Positions 5,884 to 8,996 of a stretch of DNA of 8,996 nt are shown piece after piece. Every line of letters begins with the position of its first letter. The stretch's first letter is position 1. The translations under genes were made by a program, and so were the position numbers. Origin of the DNA: Methanosarcinaceae archaeon (lineage in GTDB: Archaea; Halobacteriota; Methanosarcinia; Methanosarcinales; Methanosarcinaceae); NCBI GenBank assembly GCA_020793555.1, contig DQIO01000237.1:1-8996 (forward strand), in the 5' to 3' direction. Under the pieces are notes generated by a model. That model was not told where the DNA came from. It saw only the letters and a program-made list of their open reading frames with translations, and searched no databases.

Positions 5884-6821
5884 GCTTATTGAAAATACAG
5901 AACCTAAAGGTGTATTTTACTGCCAGGGGCAAAACAGTAAAAGCTAACAATGGTATTGATCTGGAGATCAGGGAAAATGAGATACTGGGCCTGATAGGAG
6001 AGACCGGTTGTGGAAAATCAATACTTGGAAGGGCAATAGTAGGACTGCTTTCTGATAATGTAGAGATTGGGGGGGAAATTGTTTACAAAAGTGAAAATAT
6101 ATTGGACCTTTCCGAAAACGAATTGAGAAAAATAAGAGGAAAAGACATCGGTATCATACTCCAAAACCCGTCGGCTGCATTAAATCCAGTGTTAAGTGTT
6201 GGCAATCAAATATCAGAGATCTATCGCTATCATGAGAATATGGGGAAAAAGGAAGCACGGATCAGAACAGCTGAAATGCTTGAAATGGTTGGGATTGACC
6301 CCAAAAGAATGCATGAATATCCCCATCAATTCAGTGGGGGAATGAAACAGAGGGTTATGATAGCTATGGGACTGGCCTTAAACCCCGGATTGTTAATAGC
6401 AGACGAGCCGACCAAAGGCCTTGACCCTACAACAAAAGACAAGATCGTAGACCTGATATGCGAACTGGTGATAAATAGAAATATGAGTCTGCTTCTCATC
6501 ACCCATGATCTTGGCGTGGCTGAAAAGATGTGCGACAGGGTAGCGGTTATGTATGCGGGGGAAATTATTGAGATCGCAACAATTGAAAATATACTATCCA
6601 ACCCCCAACATCCTTATACACAGGATCTGTTGAACTCGCGTCCTAAAAAAGGTTTGAACCCAACAGCGGGGGAAAGCCCAAGCCTAAGTTCGCCTCCAGC
6701 CGGGTGCAAGTTCCATCCAAGATGCAGATGCGTTATTGGCGAATGTCCAAAAACCCACCCACAGATGATAGAAACTGAAAAAGGAACCTCTGTCAGGTGT
6801 TTCTTATACAGGGATAATTGA
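5880..6821 (+). CDS. ABC transporter ATP-binding protein, NikD/DppD/OppD type with C-terminal cysteine domain
   Basis: A 313-residue cytoplasmic ATPase. Walker A is GETGCGKS (40-47), the Q-loop is Q95 in LQNP, the signature is FSGGMKQR (151-158), Walker B is LLIADEP (171-177) and the switch histidine is H209. The D-loop region reads TKGLD rather than the commoner TTALD. After HPYTQ (244-248) comes the C-terminal domain found in oligopeptide/nickel importers. It has four cysteines, C276, C282, C289 and C307, placed as in DppD proteins reported to bind an iron-sulfur cluster, plus an extra C284. The ATG at 5880 overlaps the permease stop as ATGA. It should pair with the next ATPase to power import. 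The length fits OppD/DppD better than the shorter E. coli NikD. Confidence 0.94.
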   Translation: MSLLKIQNLKVYFTARGKTVKANNGIDLEIRENEILGLIGETGCGKSILGRAIVGLLSDNVEIGGEIVYKSENILDLSENELRKIRGKDIGIILQNPSAALNPVLSVGNQISEIYRYHENMGKKEARIRTAEMLEMVGIDPKRMHEYPHQFSGGMKQRVMIAMGLALNPGLLIADEPTKGLDPTTKDKIVDLICELVINRNMSLLLITHDLGVAEKMCDRVAVMYAGEIIEIATIENILSNPQHPYTQDLLNSRPKKGLNPTAGESPSLSSPPAGCKFHPRCRCVIGECPKTHPQMIETEKGTSVRCFLYRDN

Positions 6822-6830
6822 GGTTTAAAA

Positions 6831-7529
6831 ATGACTCTGCTATCAGTTGAGAACCTGAAAAAATACTACTATTCCGGTGTGTTTAACAAGAAAGAAATAA
6901 GAGCAGTTGATGGAGTGGATCTTGAAATAAAGAGCGGTAGAACATTGGGACTGGTGGGAGGCAGTGGATGCGGTAAAACTACCGTTGCCAGGACAATTTT
7001 ACGTCTGGTAAAACCCACTGATGGCAGTATTGTTTTTGATGGAAGGGATATTACAAAATTAAAGGGTCGCCAAATGAAAAACCTGGGACGGGAGATGCAA
7101 ATAATATTCCAAAACCCTGAAACCTCACTCAATCCGAGGATGAAGATGTATGATGCTATTTTGGAGCCTTTACGCATCCATAAATTATGTAGTGCAGATG
7201 AGGAAAATGAAAAAATTCACAGGTTGATTGAAATTGTTAATTTGAACAAGGAACTTTTGTTCAGGTATCCTCATGAATTAAGTGGCGGGCAGCTACAGAG
7301 GGTTGTAATCGCACGGATCTTAAGTTTGAATCCAAAGTTTATTGTTGCAGATGAAGCCACTTCCATGCTGGATCCCCTTGTCCAGGCACAGATCCTTAAC
7401 CTGATGAAAGATCTGCAGGAAAAGTTAGGGATAAGTTACCTGTTCATTTCCCATGATATGGATGTAGTGGAATGGATGAGTGATGAGATTGCTGTAATGG
7501 ACAAAGGAAAGATTGTGGACTGGAAATGA
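6831..7529 (+). CDS. ABC transporter ATP-binding protein, NikE/DppF/OppF type, short form
   Basis: A 232-residue ATPase, the second of the pair. Walker A is GGSGCGKT (43-50), the Q-loop is Q94 in FQNP, the signature is LSGGQLQR (150-157), Walker B is FIVADEAT (170-177) followed by SMLD, and the switch histidine is H208. All catalytic parts are present. It stops right after the nucleotide-binding domain at KGKIVDWK, without the HPYT motif or cysteine domain seen in the upstream ATPase. The bases after the stop do not continue such a domain in any frame, so this looks like a natural short form rather than a fresh frameshift. The start at 6831 has a TGAGGT ribosome binding site overlapping the previous stop (9-bp gap). 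Confidence 0.93.
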   Translation: MTLLSVENLKKYYYSGVFNKKEIRAVDGVDLEIKSGRTLGLVGGSGCGKTTVARTILRLVKPTDGSIVFDGRDITKLKGRQMKNLGREMQIIFQNPETSLNPRMKMYDAILEPLRIHKLCSADEENEKIHRLIEIVNLNKELLFRYPHELSGGQLQRVVIARILSLNPKFIVADEATSMLDPLVQAQILNLMKDLQEKLGISYLFISHDMDVVEWMSDEIAVMDKGKIVDWK

Positions 7530-7570
7530 GTGTTGTGTATTTTAATTATTTGAGATTCTAGAAACCCTAA

Positions 7571-7577
7571 AGGAGGT
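7571..7577 (+). promoter_or_regulatory. Strong ribosome binding site that fixes a TTG start
   Basis: AGGAGGT lies five bases before the TTG at 7583 and is the best Shine-Dalgarno match in the window. The nearest in-frame ATG (7595) is 17 bases away, too far for this site, so the TTG is the likely start of the second methyltransferase. Confidence 0.75.
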
Positions 7578-7582
7578 ATAAT

Positions 7583-8614
7583 TTGAGTTCAGAGATGGAA
7601 TTGATGAAGAAACCGGAAGTTGTTCCGGACAAATTTATGAAGATTATGGAAGATTCAATGCAGGGATTTTGGAGATATAAAGTCTTGGCTACTGCTCTTG
7701 ATCTTAATATTTTCGAGTATATGAAAGCTCCAATAACACCGCAAAAGCTTGCTATCAAACTTGGCTGCGACCAGAAGATGGTTACATTACTTTGTGATGT
7801 CCTGTGCGACCTTGAACTTCTCTATATAGATGGAGAAAGTTATGCAAACACTGAGATATCCAATACCTATATCCTAAGCGACTCTCCATATTCGCAATTA
7901 AATTATATTTCAGGGATGGGGAAGAACATCAAACTGTGGGAAAAACTGCAAGATATCATCAAAAATGGTCCGGTCATCGTTGAAAAGGAAAAATTTTTCG
8001 GTGACGAGGTCATACATTCTATGGCAGAAAATGCAAAATGTGGGATGCTTCAGGAAATAGTACTGACTGTCATTGAAAACGTAGATTTTAAAAATGCAAG
8101 GAAATTGCTTGATCTTGGAGGAGGTCATGGACTGTATGCCATAGGTTTTACGAGTTTGAACAAATATCTGGAAGCATTTGTTTTTGATCTCCCACAGGTG
8201 GTTGAACAAACAAAACTCTACATCCAAAAGTACGGGGCAGATCATGTAGATGTGATAAAAGGGAACTTTTTTACTGATGATATTGGAGATGGTTATGATA
8301 TCATTTTCTCATCATTCAATCCTGGAGGGCGGGTCCCTGAACTGGTTCCAAAGATTGTCTCTGCACTAAATAAGGGAGGAGTTTTTGTGAATAGGCAGGT
8401 CCCGGATGAGGATTCAATATCAGACCCTTTGCTTACTCTTGATTGGAACCTGTGGACATTTGAAGATATAAAGAAAGCAAGTTCAAGGTATAGTTTTGAG
8501 AACAGTGTATCTTTTAATGACTACATCGATGTTCTGAAGGTAAATGGTCTTGATGTATTCAAGGAAATATGTCTAAAAGATGGCTCAATGATTGTTTTTT
8601 CAAAAAAAACTTGA
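7583..8614 (+). CDS. SAM-dependent methyltransferase with N-terminal winged-helix dimerisation domain (O-methyltransferase family 2 fold)
   Basis: A 343-residue protein started by TTG behind AGGAGGT. Residues about 25-100 look like the winged-helix dimerisation domain of plant/antibiotic-type O-methyltransferases (FWRYKVLATALDLNIFEYM, then an ITPQKLAIKLGC helix). The Rossmann core has motif I LLDLGGGHG (175-183), the SAM-ribose acidic strand FDLP (D202), GNFF (227-230) and YDIIFSSFNPGG (238-249). In catalytically typical members a VLH stretch supplies the general-base histidine after this last strand. Here the place is taken by SFNPGGR, so the acceptor or mechanism may differ. It follows the last ATPase by 53 bp and probably belongs to the same operon. 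It is not closely related to the first methyltransferase, so two separate methyl transfers are likely. The acceptor is unknown; a transported chelator or cofactor is possible. Confidence 0.85.
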   Translation: MSSEMELMKKPEVVPDKFMKIMEDSMQGFWRYKVLATALDLNIFEYMKAPITPQKLAIKLGCDQKMVTLLCDVLCDLELLYIDGESYANTEISNTYILSDSPYSQLNYISGMGKNIKLWEKLQDIIKNGPVIVEKEKFFGDEVIHSMAENAKCGMLQEIVLTVIENVDFKNARKLLDLGGGHGLYAIGFTSLNKYLEAFVFDLPQVVEQTKLYIQKYGADHVDVIKGNFFTDDIGDGYDIIFSSFNPGGRVPELVPKIVSALNKGGVFVNRQVPDEDSISDPLLTLDWNLWTFEDIKKASSRYSFENSVSFNDYIDVLKVNGLDVFKEICLKDGSMIVFSKKT

Positions 8615-8685
8615 TATAATGCTTGACAGGATTTCTAATGTTTGAACAATAATCAAAACTTAAAAAGATTGTGGTGAGTCATACG

Positions 8686-8781
8686 ATGTTGGATCAGAAT
8701 CAAAATTCCAGTCCATTGATGTTGATTTTGAGTGAGTTTTTACATGGCCCTAAATTTAGAATAATTCGCCAAAACTGCTAA
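8686..8781 (+). CDS. Possible 31-residue small protein
   Basis: ATG at 8686 opens a 31-codon frame (MLDQNQNSSPLMLILSEFLH, then GPKFRIIRQNC) ending at TAA 8779-8781. GGTGA at 8673-8677 lies eight bases upstream and is a good match to the archaeal anti-Shine-Dalgarno. No family is recognised, and the short length means it could arise by chance. Confidence 0.22.
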   Translation: MLDQNQNSSPLMLILSEFLHGPKFRIIRQNC

Positions 8782-8787
8782 AATCCA

Positions 8788-8796
8788 TATAAAATA
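8788..8796 (+). promoter_or_regulatory. Candidate TATA box for the nucleotidyltransferase gene
   Basis: TATAAAATA lies in the AT-rich gap about 100 nt before the nucleotidyltransferase start, with initiation expected near 8815-8820. A second TATA-like string, CTATAAGTA at 8866-8874, would give an almost leaderless transcript. Neither can be preferred with confidence. Confidence 0.28.
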
Positions 8797-8887
8797 AGTC
8801 ACCTTCACCATTGAAAGAAAAATTGGCGGCGCATGTGAAATTATCGGATGTTAGATCTCCAACGTCTATAAGTATTAACAGCCACTT

Positions 8888-8996
8888 ATGAGAAGGATGA
8901 ATCTTAACCACAGCAGCAATAGTGATAATGGGCTTGTAACTACAGCATTACTATTGGCAGCTGGAAAAGGAAGTCGTCTTTATCCTCTGACACACG
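8888..8996 (+). CDS. Nucleotidyltransferase (sugar-nucleotide pyrophosphorylase type), 5' end only
   Basis: The first 36 codons are present and the gene runs off the window. After a polar lead of about 15 residues (MRRMNLNHSSNSDNG) comes TALLLAAGKGSRLYPLT. This is the N-terminal nucleotide-binding signature (AAGxGxRLxPLT) of enzymes that join an NTP to a sugar or choline phosphate, such as glucose-1-phosphate thymidylyl/uridylyltransferases or LicC-like cytidylyltransferases. Which one cannot be told from this part. An in-frame TAA at 8876-8878 limits the start to ATG 8888 or ATG 8897. Neither has a well-spaced ribosome binding site (AGAAGG abuts the second). It is separated from the methyltransferase gene by 273 bp with its own TATA candidates, so it probably begins a different unit, perhaps cell-surface polysaccharide synthesis. 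Confidence 0.85.
   Translation, partial: MRRMNLNHSSNSDNGLVTTALLLAAGKGSRLYPLTH

Noticed and set aside
7530..7582. Lost C-terminal domain of the short ATPase hidden by a frameshift
   Set aside because: None of the three frames after the stop encodes an HPYT motif or cysteine domain, and a strong ribosome binding site for the next gene begins 41 bp later.

Overview
The window looks like archaeal DNA, most likely from a methanogen of the Methanosarcina type. This is an inference from several signs: A+T-rich intergenic DNA, TTTATATA-like TATA boxes, GGAGGT/GGTGA ribosome binding sites, an archaeal-type lipobox on the binding protein, and the content of the gene cluster. No marker gene fixes the genus.

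Layout. Positions 1-1577 are a decayed, gene-poor stretch. It holds a 141-bp MITE-like insertion (69-209) with 16-bp imperfect terminal inverted repeats and a perfect 6-bp target duplication. It also holds a weak coding remnant on the minus strand (about 216-355) and a clear minus-strand pseudogene of a small membrane protein (659-1038, one stop plus one frameshift). The rest is about 540 bp of non-coding DNA that includes the likely promoter and leader of the next operon. Positions 1578-8614 carry seven intact plus-strand genes: a SAM-dependent methyltransferase, a lipoprotein substrate-binding protein, two permeases, two ATPases (a complete NikABCDE/Opp/Dpp-type ABC importer) and a second, unrelated SAM-dependent methyltransferase. 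The window ends in the first 36 codons of a sugar-nucleotide-type nucleotidyltransferase (8888-8996).

How the genes work together. Overlaps of 11, 8 and 4 bp and a 9-bp gap tie most of the cluster into one transcription unit. The first methyltransferase is translationally overlapped with the binding protein, and the second follows the last ATPase by 53 bp with a near-perfect Shine-Dalgarno and a TTG start. The binding protein keeps a Trp...Ser-His segment that, from memory, resembles the nickel pocket of E. coli NikA. A reasonable hypothesis is uptake of nickel or another metal as a chelate, with the two methyltransferases making, modifying or processing the carried ligand. The substrate cannot be read from the sequence, and peptide or methylated-compound uptake remains possible.

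Most notable: the methyltransferase-ABC importer-methyltransferase arrangement; a 32-bp tandem duplication of the first gene's translation start that creates an 11-codon upstream ORF ending in an ATGA overlap; the MITE-like element; the missing O-methyltransferase catalytic His in the second methyltransferase; and the unequal C-termini of the two ATPases.
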